Of a stretch of DNA of 48,033 nucleotides, positions 1-8,619 are shown in pieces. Positions within the stretch are counted from its first letter, which is position 1, and every line of letters begins with the position of its first letter. Under the pieces are notes generated by a model. It made no database searches. It was not told the origin of the DNA and saw only the letters and a program-made list of their open reading frames with translations. The position numbers were made by a program, and so were the translations under genes. Source of the stretch: Candidatus Avelusimicrobium gallicola (GTDB lineage Bacteria > Elusimicrobiota > Elusimicrobia > Elusimicrobiales > UBA9959); the NCBI GenBank assembly GCA_020722185.1, contig DYLH01000010.1:1-48033 (forward strand), read 5' to 3'.

Positions 1-150
1 AACTTTCCGCTAGACTTTTTTAGGGAACCCGAAGTTCACTGAAAAAGTATATTCACAGTTAAAATTAGCTGATTTTGAGGCGAGACAACTGAGCCTTTCA
101 AAATATAATGACATTTTGGCTGAGCCGATTTTCAAGCGAGACAAGGAACG
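1..150. repeat. Intergenic repeat element, copy 1 (partial at window edge)
   Basis: The first 30 bases resemble the right half of the 8-nt periodic elements seen elsewhere in the window (units such as AACTTTCC). Positions 45-69 match 46860-46884 at 23 of 25 bases. A separate direct repeat of 18 bases lies at 71-88 and 127-144 (16 of 18 identical, 56-bp offset), sharing the core GCGAGACAA. The element precedes murB. Its left part is outside the window, so its extent is unknown. Confidence 0.5.
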
Positions 151-252
151 AGGAGCGAGCATGTTTCTTTTATGGGAGGGATTTTGATATTGGCGGGAGT
201 TTGTTTTGTGCTTGCCAGAAAATAAAACTCTTTTTCAAGGAGAAATTTTCTG

Positions 253-1158
253 ATGGATAAATATTCAATTATAAAAAAAAAGTCAAATCTAATTTTCAGA
301 GAAAAAGTGCCTTCAAGCGAACTGACCACATATAAAACTGGGGGTATTGTAGAGCTTTGCGTCTATCCAGTGAATAAAGAGGAAATAATAGATATTCTGA
401 GAATCATAAATGAAAATGGATTTAATTATTTCATACTTGGGGAAGGCTCGAATGTGCTAATTTCAGAGAAAGGTTTTGATGGGATAATATTGATTTGCAA
501 GAATATGGATAAGATATCAATATTGGAAAATCAAATGGAGGTTGAATGTGGCGCCTTGTGGGATAAGGCAGTTGAAAAAGCCTGCCAGTGTGGGCTTGGT
601 GGACTGGAGGATACATCATTTATTCCGGGAAGTGTTGGTGGCGCTATAAGAATGAATGCAGGAGCTTTTGGAAGCGAAACATTTGATTGTTTGTCTTTTT
701 TTAATGCCATAAATATAAGACGGTTGAGGGAAGAGAAGATTGAAAAAAAAGACATAAAGTATGGCTATCGTTTCGTGGATGGTATTGAAAAGTATTTTAT
801 ACTCTCGGCTGTTTTTACACTTGAAAAGAAAGACAAACTTACTCTTCTTTCAAGAAGAGAAGAAATAATAAAAAAAAGAAAAGAAAAACAGCCTCTCGAA
901 TATCCTTCTGCCGGAAGCGTTTTTAAAAGGCCAAAGAACGATTATGCTTCAAGACTCATAGATTTTTGTGGCCTTAAGGGATTAAGAATAGGTGGAGCAA
1001 TGGTCTCGACTAAACATGCTGGCTTTATCATAAATTATGACAGAGCTACTGCCGGAGATATATACAGATTGATTATGAAAGTCAAAAAAGAGGTTTTTGA
1101 AAAAACAGGAATAATGCTTGAAGAAGAACAGATTTTCCTTGGAGATTTTACATTCTAA
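253..1158 (+). CDS. murB: UDP-N-acetylenolpyruvoylglucosamine reductase MurB
   Basis: MurB reduces the enolpyruvyl group of UDP-GlcNAc-enolpyruvate with NADPH and FAD, giving UDP-MurNAc in the cytoplasmic phase of peptidoglycan synthesis. The 301-residue protein has the FAD-binding GEGSNVLIS at about 63-71, PGSVGGAIRMNAGAFG at 125-140, YGYR at 170-173, the GSVFKRP block at 221-227 that carries the catalytic serine, and EEEQIFLG near the C-terminus. Size and the YGYR segment fit the short (type II) MurB class. The ATG at 253 has AAGGAG about 8 nt upstream. It stands alone: the 3' end overlaps the convergent membrane-protein gene by 11 bp, and a repeat element lies upstream. Confidence 0.96.
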   Translation: MDKYSIIKKKSNLIFREKVPSSELTTYKTGGIVELCVYPVNKEEIIDILRIINENGFNYFILGEGSNVLISEKGFDGIILICKNMDKISILENQMEVECGALWDKAVEKACQCGLGGLEDTSFIPGSVGGAIRMNAGAFGSETFDCLSFFNAINIRRLREEKIEKKDIKYGYRFVDGIEKYFILSAVFTLEKKDKLTLLSRREEIIKKRKEKQPLEYPSAGSVFKRPKNDYASRLIDFCGLKGLRIGGAMVSTKHAGFIINYDRATAGDIYRLIMKVKKEVFEKTGIMLEEEQIFLGDFTF

Positions 1159-1474
1159 AATTTTTTTTGCTTATACTAAACACTGTGAAATAAATTCTAA
1201 GTCCGATAATTATCACGATTATGCCAAGCAGTATCATAGGTATGCCTATAATAGCTCCAATGACAGTTGCTGAGAGAATAGCCCCTAAAATTATCAAAGC
1301 AATAGCTGGTAAAAGGAATATCAGGAGAATCAATTTTCCGCTTTTAGTAAGCAGATCTGAGAAAAGCGAATTTCTTTCCTTTCTTGAGGAGGAATAACCT
1401 TCTCTGGAAGGATTTAGAAGTTCAGCTTCAATAAAGTCCTGATTTTCTTCTTTATAAGGTTCAATTTCTTTCAT
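1148..1474 (-). CDS. Small membrane protein of unknown function
   Basis: A 108-residue protein with a charged N-terminal third and two closely spaced hydrophobic segments rich in Ile/Leu/Ala/Gly, forming a membrane hairpin. I do not recognise a family. The ATG at 1474 is preferred; a TTG at 1483 would add three residues. Either start overlaps the end of the upstream glycosyltransferase gene, so it is probably the last gene of that operon and may be translationally coupled. No function can be assigned. Confidence 0.6.
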   Translation of the reverse strand: MKEIEPYKEENQDFIEAELLNPSREGYSSSRKERNSLFSDLLTKSGKLILLIFLLPAIALIILGAILSATVIGAIIGIPMILLGIIVIIIGLRIYFTVFSISKKNFRM

Positions 1475-2669
1475 ATTTTTCAAGAGTTTTTCCCCAGAGA
1501 GGGATTATTTTTTTTACATCAAAATCTGATGCTCTGGCTTTAGATAGAGAAGAGTAAAGAGAAAGCTGTTTTTCATCTTCTAGTTCTGAGAGAATAGTTT
1601 CACTGTAAAGTGATATGGTTTTTGAGTATTCATCTGAATTTGAATCATCCCACCCGGGCAATGGAGGGAGCAATATCCCAAAATCTTCCTTGAGTGGCTC
1701 TTTTAATCCATAGAGAGAGAGCTCAGGATTTATTGACATTATTTCAAGAGGCCCATATAGACAATTAGAGCTTATGGATGGAACGGCGCAAGCCATTGCC
1801 TCAAGAAGCGCGTTTGGGAAACTTTCCCATAGAGATGTTAAAACAAAAATTTTTGATCTAGCAATAAATTTAAATGGATTTTTCACTCCTCCCAAAAAAC
1901 AGACATCTTGTTCTTTGAAGGAATCTTGTGTGGAGTCAAAAAATTCAAGATCTTCAGCTTTGCAAATTTTCTTTAAAAAATTTTTCAATGGCCCTTCTCC
2001 AAGTATTACAAGCCTTAGATTTTTATTTTTTTTTCTGATTGCCGAAAAAATTCTTATCAAATGCCATTGTCCTTTTGCTTCGGTTAGCCGTCCTGCGTTT
2101 ATGATGACGGGTTTTGAGAAAATTTTTTCATATCCTTTAATTTCTTCTTTTGCCATTTCATTGACCATTTTAATGTCTATATGATTTGAGATTGTGGCAA
2201 TTTTATCTTTTTCAACTGAAAAAGAATTTATTAATTCCTGACCTGTGCCCTTTGAATTTGTTATTATTAGATCTGCTTTTTTATATGTTTTTTTTAGTAT
2301 ACTTCTGTATATTTTCATGCGAAGACCCGAAAATTCCATTGTCGGATTTGTCCTTTCACAGATGATTGGGATATGTCCAGTTTCCTCGCTTGAAATCGCA
2401 TTTACGGCATTAGCTCTGGTCATAAACGAGACTATTACCTCATCCTTAGCGCACAGAGAGGCAAGTTTTTTTGAATAATATTTTAAAGAGAATGTCTTTA
2501 TCAAAGCAGGAGTTTTTTTTGTATGCCAGGACAATGGAGTATGTCTGATGTCTGTGGAATTTTTTTCAAGAGTGTATAGATTTTTATGTGGGAAATAATT
2601 CAGGAGAATAGACAGCTGTCTTTCAGCTCCTCCTCCAGATAGTGAATTTATCAAAAAGGAGATACTCAT
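1461..2669 (-). CDS. Glycosyltransferase family 4 (GT-B fold)
   Basis: A 402-residue GT4-type enzyme that should transfer a sugar from a nucleotide or lipid-linked donor to a surface glycan or lipid. The N-terminus has the acceptor-domain signature LSGGGAERQL. The C-terminal donor domain has INAGRLTEAKGQWHLI, VILGEGP and the E-x7-E pair (Glu282 and Glu290 in ESFPNALLE). The open frame extends 53 codons further upstream, but that part lies inside the transporter gene and lacks family character; the ATG at 2669 overlaps the upstream TGA (ATGA), the usual coupling seen in this operon. Donor and acceptor cannot be told from sequence. Confidence 0.88.
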   Translation of the reverse strand: MSISFLINSLSGGGAERQLSILLNYFPHKNLYTLEKNSTDIRHTPLSWHTKKTPALIKTFSLKYYSKKLASLCAKDEVIVSFMTRANAVNAISSEETGHIPIICERTNPTMEFSGLRMKIYRSILKKTYKKADLIITNSKGTGQELINSFSVEKDKIATISNHIDIKMVNEMAKEEIKGYEKIFSKPVIINAGRLTEAKGQWHLIRIFSAIRKKNKNLRLVILGEGPLKNFLKKICKAEDLEFFDSTQDSFKEQDVCFLGGVKNPFKFIARSKIFVLTSLWESFPNALLEAMACAVPSISSNCLYGPLEIMSINPELSLYGLKEPLKEDFGILLPPLPGWDDSNSDEYSKTISLYSETILSELEDEKQLSLYSSLSKARASDFDVKKIIPLWGKTLEKYERN

Positions 2670-3907
2670 ATCAAAATGCCAGCTATAGTTGCAGTCATAA
2701 AACATGCCAATGACCCAGCTAGAACTGCATAAAGACCAAGTTTTGCAAGATCTCCTCTTCTTTCTGGAGCTATTCCACCTATTCCGCCTATCTGTATAGC
2801 TATGGAAAGAAAGTTTGAAAAACCGCAAAGCGCGTAGGATGAAAGTATTACGGCTCTTTCTGAAATAGCGCCTGGATTGTTCTTTAGAAATTCAGCCATA
2901 TTGAAATAGGCTACAAATTCATTTAAAACTGTTTTTTGTCCCATCCATGTGGATACATTTGATATGTCTGCTGTCGGCACTCCCATAAGCCATGCTATAG
3001 GATAGAATACCCAGCTGAGAATTTTTTCAAGTGTTAGAGATGGATAATTTATTAAGACTCCGATATGCCCAGTTATAAAATTTGCAAGAGCAAGCAGAGC
3101 CATAAAAGCCACGAGGCAGGCCGCTACATTAAGCGCCAGTGTTAGACCAGTGGTAGCGCCGTTTGCCGCAGCATCTATTATATTTGCATCTGTTATTTTT
3201 ACATCCATTTTGACCAAGCCTTTTGTCTTGGGCTCTTCTGTCTCGGGGACTAATATCTTAGCCATAACCAGAGCCGCCGGAGCGCTCATTATCGAGGCAG
3301 CTAATAAATGTCCAGCTATATTTGGCATATGGTCTTTTAGTATCCCAACATAAGCAGCCATGACGCCCCCGGCTATTGTGGCCATACCACCAGTCATCAC
3401 AGCCATCAGTTCAGACATGGTCATCTGAGAAACATAAGGCCTTACTACAAGGGGCGCTTCTGTCTGGCCTACGAATATATTTGCGCTTGCTGAAAGAGAT
3501 TCAGCTCCCGATGTTCCCATAAAACGAGTCATTATTTTGGCAAAAAATAGGACTATTTTTTGCATTATCCCCAAATAATATAGAACGCTCATAAGGGAGG
3601 AGAAGAAAATTATGGTAGGCAAAACCTGAAAGGCGAAAATAAAGCCAAGAGATTGATTATTTATCAAACTTCCAAAAATAAATTTTGCTCCCTCATCTGA
3701 AAAGGAAATAACTTTTATTATTAAATCGTTCATTATCTGAAAAAATTTTTTTCCGGGGGGGAATTTAAGAACAAAAAGAGCAAAAAGAATTTGTATCCCC
3801 ATGCCAGTAAATATTGTCTTATAATTTATGGCTTTCCTGTTTTTGCTGAAAATCCATCCAATGCCTAATAGCGCGAATATGCCAAAAAAACTTATAAGTC
3901 TTTCCAT
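2666..3907 (-). CDS. Concentrative nucleoside transporter (CNT/NupC family)
   Basis: A 413-residue multi-pass inner-membrane symporter that takes up nucleosides with H+ or Na+. CNT hallmarks are visible: the QVLPTIIFFSSLMSVLYYLG segment, GTSGAESLSASANIFVGQTE (the substrate and cation site region) and the PLVVRPYVSQMTMSELMAVM segment after it. The open frame begins at a TTG at 3934, but the ATG at 3907 has a clean AGGAG 8 nt upstream and is the better start. It lies 19 bp after the glycoside hydrolase gene and overlaps the glycosyltransferase by ATGA. Adenine deaminase and a phosphopentomutase-like gene elsewhere in the window fit a nucleoside salvage lifestyle. Confidence 0.93.
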   Translation of the reverse strand: MERLISFFGIFALLGIGWIFSKNRKAINYKTIFTGMGIQILFALFVLKFPPGKKFFQIMNDLIIKVISFSDEGAKFIFGSLINNQSLGFIFAFQVLPTIIFFSSLMSVLYYLGIMQKIVLFFAKIMTRFMGTSGAESLSASANIFVGQTEAPLVVRPYVSQMTMSELMAVMTGGMATIAGGVMAAYVGILKDHMPNIAGHLLAASIMSAPAALVMAKILVPETEEPKTKGLVKMDVKITDANIIDAAANGATTGLTLALNVAACLVAFMALLALANFITGHIGVLINYPSLTLEKILSWVFYPIAWLMGVPTADISNVSTWMGQKTVLNEFVAYFNMAEFLKNNPGAISERAVILSSYALCGFSNFLSIAIQIGGIGGIAPERRGDLAKLGLYAVLAGSLACFMTATIAGILI

Positions 3908-3926
3908 ACTTTTCTCCTCATCATAT

Positions 3927-5510
3927 TCAATCAAAATTTATTTGAACAGGCAATACACCTTTTGGCTGTGAAGTCCCTGAGAGTACATCTGCCATAGTTT
4001 CCATAGTAAATGGAGTTATGCCATAAGTCATAATGACGGTTGTTGCTTTGGGAAAATTGTTTACATCATATGGGCTCATCAGACTTATGAGTACATTCTT
4101 TTTTGACAGGGACATCATTCTGTTTATGGCTTTCTTTTGATTTAAATTTTGAACTCCACTCCATTGAAAGCTTCCTATTAAAGTCATTTTTGATTTAGAG
4201 GCTATTTCTTCTATTTTTTTTAAGTCTTCAATAGAGGGATTTATTGAGAAATTGTATTGTTTCACATTGTACCCATATTCCAGCAGTTTCCTGTAAAAAA
4301 TTATTGTATCAGGATAAAATCTTTCAGGAACAAAGAATATTGCGGCAATATCGGAGCTTTTATCCAGAGGAATAGCCTTGACTGAATCTTTGAAAAGGGT
4401 TATAGCCTTAGCTGAAAGAGCGCGAGTTATGCTGTCATAAGCTCTATTGAAGTCATCGCTTACTCTGAGTGGCCCTACATTGTATTTCTTCTTTACCCTT
4501 TGTATTCTCTCATAAGATTCGTTTATCCGGTTTATGTCTATATTTCCTTTCAAAATTTCTGAAATAATTTTATCCCTTACAGCGTAAAAATCGCCTCTGC
4601 CTATAAGAAGAATATCTGCTCCATTTTTTAAAGCTATAAAAGCGGCTGTGGGAATATCATATTTTGAGGTTATTGCCTTCATGTCAAGGCTGTCTGTTAT
4701 TATCAGTCCATCATATTTAAGCGAATCTCTGAGAATATCTTTCATTATTTTTTTAGAAAGACTTGCTGGCATTTCTTTGTCAAGAGAAGTATATAGGACA
4801 TGAGCCGTCATTAAACAGTCTATATTCTTTTCTTCTATTATTCTTTTGAAAGGATACATGTGTTTGTTTATCAATTCATATTCTGGAAGTCTTACTTCCG
4901 GGAGAGTTTTATGTGAATCAAGAAATGTGTCCCCATGCCCTGGAAAATGTTTTATTGTAGAGATTATATTTGCTGCTTTGAAACCGTTTACTACCGAATT
5001 GCCAAGTGCATATGCTTTTTCAGGATTTGAGGAAAAAGACCTTATTCCTATTATGGGATTCATCGGATTTGTGTTTATATCAAGCACAGGAGAAAAACTC
5101 ATGTTTATGCCGGCTTTCTTTAACTCCAATCCTGCAAGATAAAAGAGTGAGGCGGTGTCATTGGGGGCATTAGCGGCTCCAAGCATCATATTTGTTGGCA
5201 AATCCATAAGCCCAAGAGTTTCAGAGTGAAAAACAGTTCCTCCTTCGTAGTCTATAGCTATGAAAGGATAAAAAGTTGGAGTGGATTCATATATCTTAGC
5301 AATGAATTTTTGGGTTTCCCCAAGTGAAAAAGATCCCCATTGAACTTGTATCCCTCCGATATTTTCATCTATCAGCTTTTTTATTTTTTCAGGAGAATCT
5401 GTATCTGCTGATACCATTATAAATTGGGACACTTTGTCTTTGAGAGAAACCTCAGCTGAAGCAGGCATTAAAAATATAAGTAGAGAAAGAGAAATATTTT
5501 TTAGTTTCAT
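3927..5510 (-). CDS. Secreted family 3 glycoside hydrolase (NagZ-like beta-N-acetylhexosaminidase)
   Basis: A 527-residue exported GH3 enzyme. After a signal peptide ending near ASA (16-19) it has a TIM barrel with AIDYEGGTVF (85-94), the KHFPGHGDT motif (187-195) followed by D198-S-H200, the His/Asp general acid arrangement of NagZ-type enzymes, and ITDSLDMKA with the predicted nucleophile Asp273. Beyond about residue 340 a second alpha/beta domain follows, as in the two-domain NagZ forms. Likely action is removal of beta-linked N-acetylglucosamine from muropeptides or glycans in the periplasm. The ATG overlaps the stop of the VWA gene by ATGA. Substrate is inferred from the family. Confidence 0.9.
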   Translation of the reverse strand: MKLKNISLSLLIFLMPASAEVSLKDKVSQFIMVSADTDSPEKIKKLIDENIGGIQVQWGSFSLGETQKFIAKIYESTPTFYPFIAIDYEGGTVFHSETLGLMDLPTNMMLGAANAPNDTASLFYLAGLELKKAGINMSFSPVLDINTNPMNPIIGIRSFSSNPEKAYALGNSVVNGFKAANIISTIKHFPGHGDTFLDSHKTLPEVRLPEYELINKHMYPFKRIIEEKNIDCLMTAHVLYTSLDKEMPASLSKKIMKDILRDSLKYDGLIITDSLDMKAITSKYDIPTAAFIALKNGADILLIGRGDFYAVRDKIISEILKGNIDINRINESYERIQRVKKKYNVGPLRVSDDFNRAYDSITRALSAKAITLFKDSVKAIPLDKSSDIAAIFFVPERFYPDTIIFYRKLLEYGYNVKQYNFSINPSIEDLKKIEEIASKSKMTLIGSFQWSGVQNLNQKKAINRMMSLSKKNVLISLMSPYDVNNFPKATTVIMTYGITPFTMETMADVLSGTSQPKGVLPVQINFD

Positions 5511-7033
5511 TTAAAAGAATATCCTTTTTGTGAGGCTTGTTTTCTGAGTATTTCTATCATTTTTATGTCTAGAGTGTCTTTGGGCTGATTTTCAGAAGAT
5601 TTTTTTATAAATTCATCCCTTTCTTTTTTTAATTTGGCTATTTTGGCTCTTATCTCAGCCCTTTCTTTGAGTTTTGAATCGATAAAATCATTTAGCTCTT
5701 TTTCGCTCATTTTTGATAGATTTTCATTGAGATTTTCTTTTTTCACTTCTTCTCTTTTTATCGCGCCTGTCTCTATCGCGCTTATTAAATCCCAGTTAGA
5801 CATACTTGCCTGACCTGAAGCTGATGCTGAAAAAGAGGCTCTCTCAGCTAGCACAGATTTAGGGGCTGAAATAGCTTGTTCATCCATGTCTTTTTTTAAT
5901 TTATATGTTTCTTTGCCCTCTTTGCCATAAGGCACATATGTCTTGCTCAGACTTGCCATAGATTCTCTTATGTCCCTGTCTTGAGGCGCGTCTATTTCAG
6001 CAATCTGCGCATTCTGGTTTATATTGGCATAGTCACCCTCAGATAATTCCGCTCCTCTTTTCCACTGCATAGCTATCCCCTGTTGCATGGGTCCGCAGAA
6101 TATAGTGTTTACAAAAATGCCTTTGTTTTTTGCCAGCGCCACGGATTGTTCAAAGGGTTGTTCGCCTTGTGTAAAGGGTTCATTTCCTGCTATGAAAATA
6201 GCTTTGTAAACATCGTCTTTTTGGCTCCACTTTAGCTGTTCGACAGCTTTCTTTATAGCTAAACCGCAATATTCATCGCCGCCATTTGTTTTGAGAGAAA
6301 AAAGTTCTTTTGAAATTTTATCTAAATTACTGGTGAAAGGGCTTACCAGTCTCACATATCCTTCACTTTTGTCTATGTTGTTATTGCCATATTCATAAAG
6401 AGCCACTTCTATCAAAGGTGCATCTTCATTTTTTTTAAATGAAGCAAGCTCGTTTATTATCTTCCAGAGATGGCTTTTTGTTTGATTAATAAGGCCTTCC
6501 ATACTGCCTGATGTATCAATCAGCAAAGCTATCTGTATGAGGGATTCTCCAGAATGATTGCTCGCATGGTTTTCTGTTGAAACAAGATCATTCCATGTTT
6601 TTTTTATTCTCGCTGAGGCGGCATTTAGTATTTTTCCGCTTTTTACTTCCACGCATCTGGCATTAATTTCTGTTTTATCTTTTTGTATGTCATTTAGTGT
6701 CCCCAATATCAGAATATCTGCCCCAAGCAGTTTCCCAGCCTCGGCGGCTTTCTTTGTATCTATAGCCCCAGAATTTTGAAGTTTAAGCTCTTCCATAACT
6801 TTTTTTATCAGGCTTCTCTCTATGAGAGTAATTTTTTTGCCTGCCAATTCAGTGGTAAGTCGTTCTTGTATAATAATAGGCCCTTCTGATTTTTTATTGT
6901 CTGTGTAAGAAAAATCCATAATGGCTACTTTATTTTCCGGTTTAAGACCTTTAGAAAGATTATCCGCCAGATCTGAAATCTCTCCACTATGTGCAAGTAG
7001 AGAAAAGGATATGATAAGAAAGTTTTTTAGCAT
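5507..7033 (-). CDS. Exported protein with CsgG/LpoB-like domain and von Willebrand A domain
   Basis: A 508-residue protein with a signal peptide (1-16), then a CsgG/FlgO-like fold at about 20-145 (VAIMDFSYTD, ERLTTELAGKKITLIERSLI, GADILILGTL), then a VWA domain from about 166 with an intact metal site DTSGSMEG (173-180). The last ~120 residues are charged, predicted coiled coil (repeated KxKKE/ELNDFIDSKLK). The layout suggests a periplasmic scaffold or adhesion protein that senses or binds a partner through the metal site. It is the first gene of a five-gene operon. AGAGGA lies just upstream of the ATG at 7033, and TATAAT occurs on the minus strand about 20 nt before that. Confidence 0.8.
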   Translation of the reverse strand: MLKNFLIISFSLLAHSGEISDLADNLSKGLKPENKVAIMDFSYTDNKKSEGPIIIQERLTTELAGKKITLIERSLIKKVMEELKLQNSGAIDTKKAAEAGKLLGADILILGTLNDIQKDKTEINARCVEVKSGKILNAASARIKKTWNDLVSTENHASNHSGESLIQIALLIDTSGSMEGLINQTKSHLWKIINELASFKKNEDAPLIEVALYEYGNNNIDKSEGYVRLVSPFTSNLDKISKELFSLKTNGGDEYCGLAIKKAVEQLKWSQKDDVYKAIFIAGNEPFTQGEQPFEQSVALAKNKGIFVNTIFCGPMQQGIAMQWKRGAELSEGDYANINQNAQIAEIDAPQDRDIRESMASLSKTYVPYGKEGKETYKLKKDMDEQAISAPKSVLAERASFSASASGQASMSNWDLISAIETGAIKREEVKKENLNENLSKMSEKELNDFIDSKLKERAEIRAKIAKLKKERDEFIKKSSENQPKDTLDIKMIEILRKQASQKGYSFK

Positions 7034-7095
7034 AATTTTTTTCCTCTTATGAAGATTATACTAAAATAACATTATTTCCATGCTGATTTTATTTA

Positions 7096-7101
7096 TATAA
7101 T
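7096..7101 (+). promoter_or_regulatory. -10 box of the ApbE-like gene (predicted leaderless or near-leaderless)
   Basis: A perfect TATAAT lies 7 nt before the ATG at 7109, placing the likely transcription start at or next to the start codon. No convincing -35 hexamer is visible. The intervening AGGGAAT could act as a weak ribosome site, so the leaderless reading is less secure here than for the genes at 10429 and 47063. Confidence 0.5.
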
Positions 7102-7108
7102 AGGGAAT

Positions 7109-8128
7109 ATGAAAAGATTCTTTTTGCCTTTTCTTTTCTTATTTATAGTTTCTTGCAAAAAAAATAATACAGATGGGCAATACACATATAAGGCGTATGT
7201 AATGAGTGTTCCTGTTGAAATTAAGGTTTATACATCAGACCAGAAAATTGGAAGGAGTCTATCTGAAAAAATAATTTCTGAGATAAAGCGCATTTCTGAA
7301 GAATTCAGTTATAATGAGCAATATAGCCAGACAACTTTCGTAAATAAAAATGCTTATGATAAATGGGTGCCTGTTGAAAAGGAATTCATTCATTTGCTTA
7401 AAATTTCAAGGTTTTATTATGAATTGAGTAATGGGGGATTTGACCCAACATTTGCTCCTCTTTGGCCTATATGGAAAGAGGCCGCTTCCAGAAGGAAGAT
7501 GCCACAGAAAGGGGAAATAGAAAAAGCGATATCCAAAATAGGATTTAATTATGTCATTTTAGACGAGCAAAATTCATCTGTAAAATTTCTCAAATCTCTT
7601 GAATTGAATTTTGGCGGGATTCTAAGAGGATATGCTTTTTACAGAATAATAGATATTCTTAAGAAGGAGCATATCAGCGAAAAATTTGAAATCGATATAG
7701 GCGCAAATAAACTTTATTGGGGAGAGGGGGAATGTAAGTATGAGATATATTCCCCATTCGATGAAAGAAAAAAAGTTGGTGTTTTAACCTTCCCTTCCGG
7801 CGTAATAATTTCATCCAGCGGCAGATCTCATTTCGTAGAGATAGAAGGTAAACTCTATTCTCACATACTCAATATAAAAACTGGATACCCGATAGAAAAT
7901 TTTTCAAATCTTATAGTCTATTTGCCTGAACTGAATGAAAAATTTATATCATCCGCGGCTCTTGTCATACTCGGAAGAGAAAAAGCTTTTGAGATAGTCT
8001 CTAGGGAAAAAGGAGCCTGCGCTATCTGGATAGATGGAGTCGGCTCTATTTCTTATTTCGCTGCTGAGGACTCTAAATGTAGATGGGAAAAAACTAAATC
8101 ATTTAATTTCTTCAAACTCACCTTTTAA
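7109..8128 (+). CDS. ApbE-family (FAD:protein FMN transferase-like) lipoprotein, possibly inactive
   Basis: ApbE/Ftp proteins cleave FAD and attach FMN to threonine of Rnf/Nqr subunits, or act as flavin-binding lipoproteins. This 339-residue protein has a lipobox IVSC with Cys16. The family fold is clear: FDPTFAPLWPIWKEA, LNFGGILRGYAF (normally DLGGIAKGYA), HILNIKTGYPI (normally HIxNPxTG) and AALVILGREKA. By eye the Asp and Thr that bind magnesium in ADALSTAL are Phe and Ala here, and DLGG has become NFGG. This argues for reduced or lost transferase activity. The end overlaps the convergent asparaginase gene by 30 bp. Confidence 0.85.
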   Translation: MKRFFLPFLFLFIVSCKKNNTDGQYTYKAYVMSVPVEIKVYTSDQKIGRSLSEKIISEIKRISEEFSYNEQYSQTTFVNKNAYDKWVPVEKEFIHLLKISRFYYELSNGGFDPTFAPLWPIWKEAASRRKMPQKGEIEKAISKIGFNYVILDEQNSSVKFLKSLELNFGGILRGYAFYRIIDILKKEHISEKFEIDIGANKLYWGEGECKYEIYSPFDERKKVGVLTFPSGVIISSSGRSHFVEIEGKLYSHILNIKTGYPIENFSNLIVYLPELNEKFISSAALVILGREKAFEIVSREKGACAIWIDGVGSISYFAAEDSKCRWEKTKSFNFFKLTF

Positions 8129-8587
8129 TTTGTTTTTTCGCACATTATACCAGTTGAAATATCTTCCGTTCATTGCTATGTAAACTCCGGGGGGGAGAGT
8201 CTGGCAAAATGAAATGGCACTGCCAAGATTGAACATTCCATCTGAGGATCCAAACTTATATGGCACCATTGCGCCAGTAAGCACCACAGTTTTATGTTTT
8301 ATTTTTGCTCCTAAGACAGCGGCTGTCTCAGACATTGTGTCAGTGCCATGTGTAATAACTATATTGCTTTCTTTGGAACGCAGACACTCTTGAAGTATTT
8401 CCTTTCTATGTTTGGAATTCATATAAAGGCTGTCTATCATCATTAGCTTTTTGACTTTAAATGGCACGCGACATCTTCCTAAATTCAACATTTCAAATAT
8501 ATGAGTGTCTTTGAAAAAAAGATCTCCATTTAGTTCATTGTATTCTTTGTCAAAAGTGCCACCTGTTACAATTATCTTCACAGTCAT
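8099..8587 (-). CDS. Single-domain L-asparaginase-like protein
   Basis: A 162-residue protein containing only the N-terminal domain of type I/II asparaginases, which are normally about 330 residues. TGGTFDK (8-14) and HGTDTMSETA (80-89) supply the two catalytic threonines and the Asp. At the position of the catalytic lysine (Lys162 of E. coli AnsB) I read Leu, by eye alignment after the conserved FNL. The stop is genuine and no C-terminal domain follows. GGAG lies 8 nt before the ATG. It sits 32 bp downstream of the M18 aminopeptidase, so both may serve aspartate/asparagine release or turnover. Confidence 0.8.
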   Translation of the reverse strand: MTVKIIVTGGTFDKEYNELNGDLFFKDTHIFEMLNLGRCRVPFKVKKLMMIDSLYMNSKHRKEILQECLRSKESNIVITHGTDTMSETAAVLGAKIKHKTVVLTGAMVPYKFGSSDGMFNLGSAISFCQTLPPGVYIAMNGRYFNWYNVRKNKLKGEFEEIK

Positions 8588-8619
8588 AAATTCTCCAAGA
8601 AGTAAGGCTTATAGCATGT

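Noticed and set aside
172-225. 17-codon hydrophobic ORF (MGGILILAGVCFVLARK) before murB
   Set aside because: It looks like one membrane helix but lacks its own ribosome site; GAGGAG upstream instead fits an overlapping 8-codon ORF at 161. Too short to support without conservation.
1461-2828. Longer 455-residue form of the glycosyltransferase
   Set aside because: The extra 53 residues lie within the nucleoside transporter gene and have no family similarity; the ATGA overlap start at 2669 is much better.
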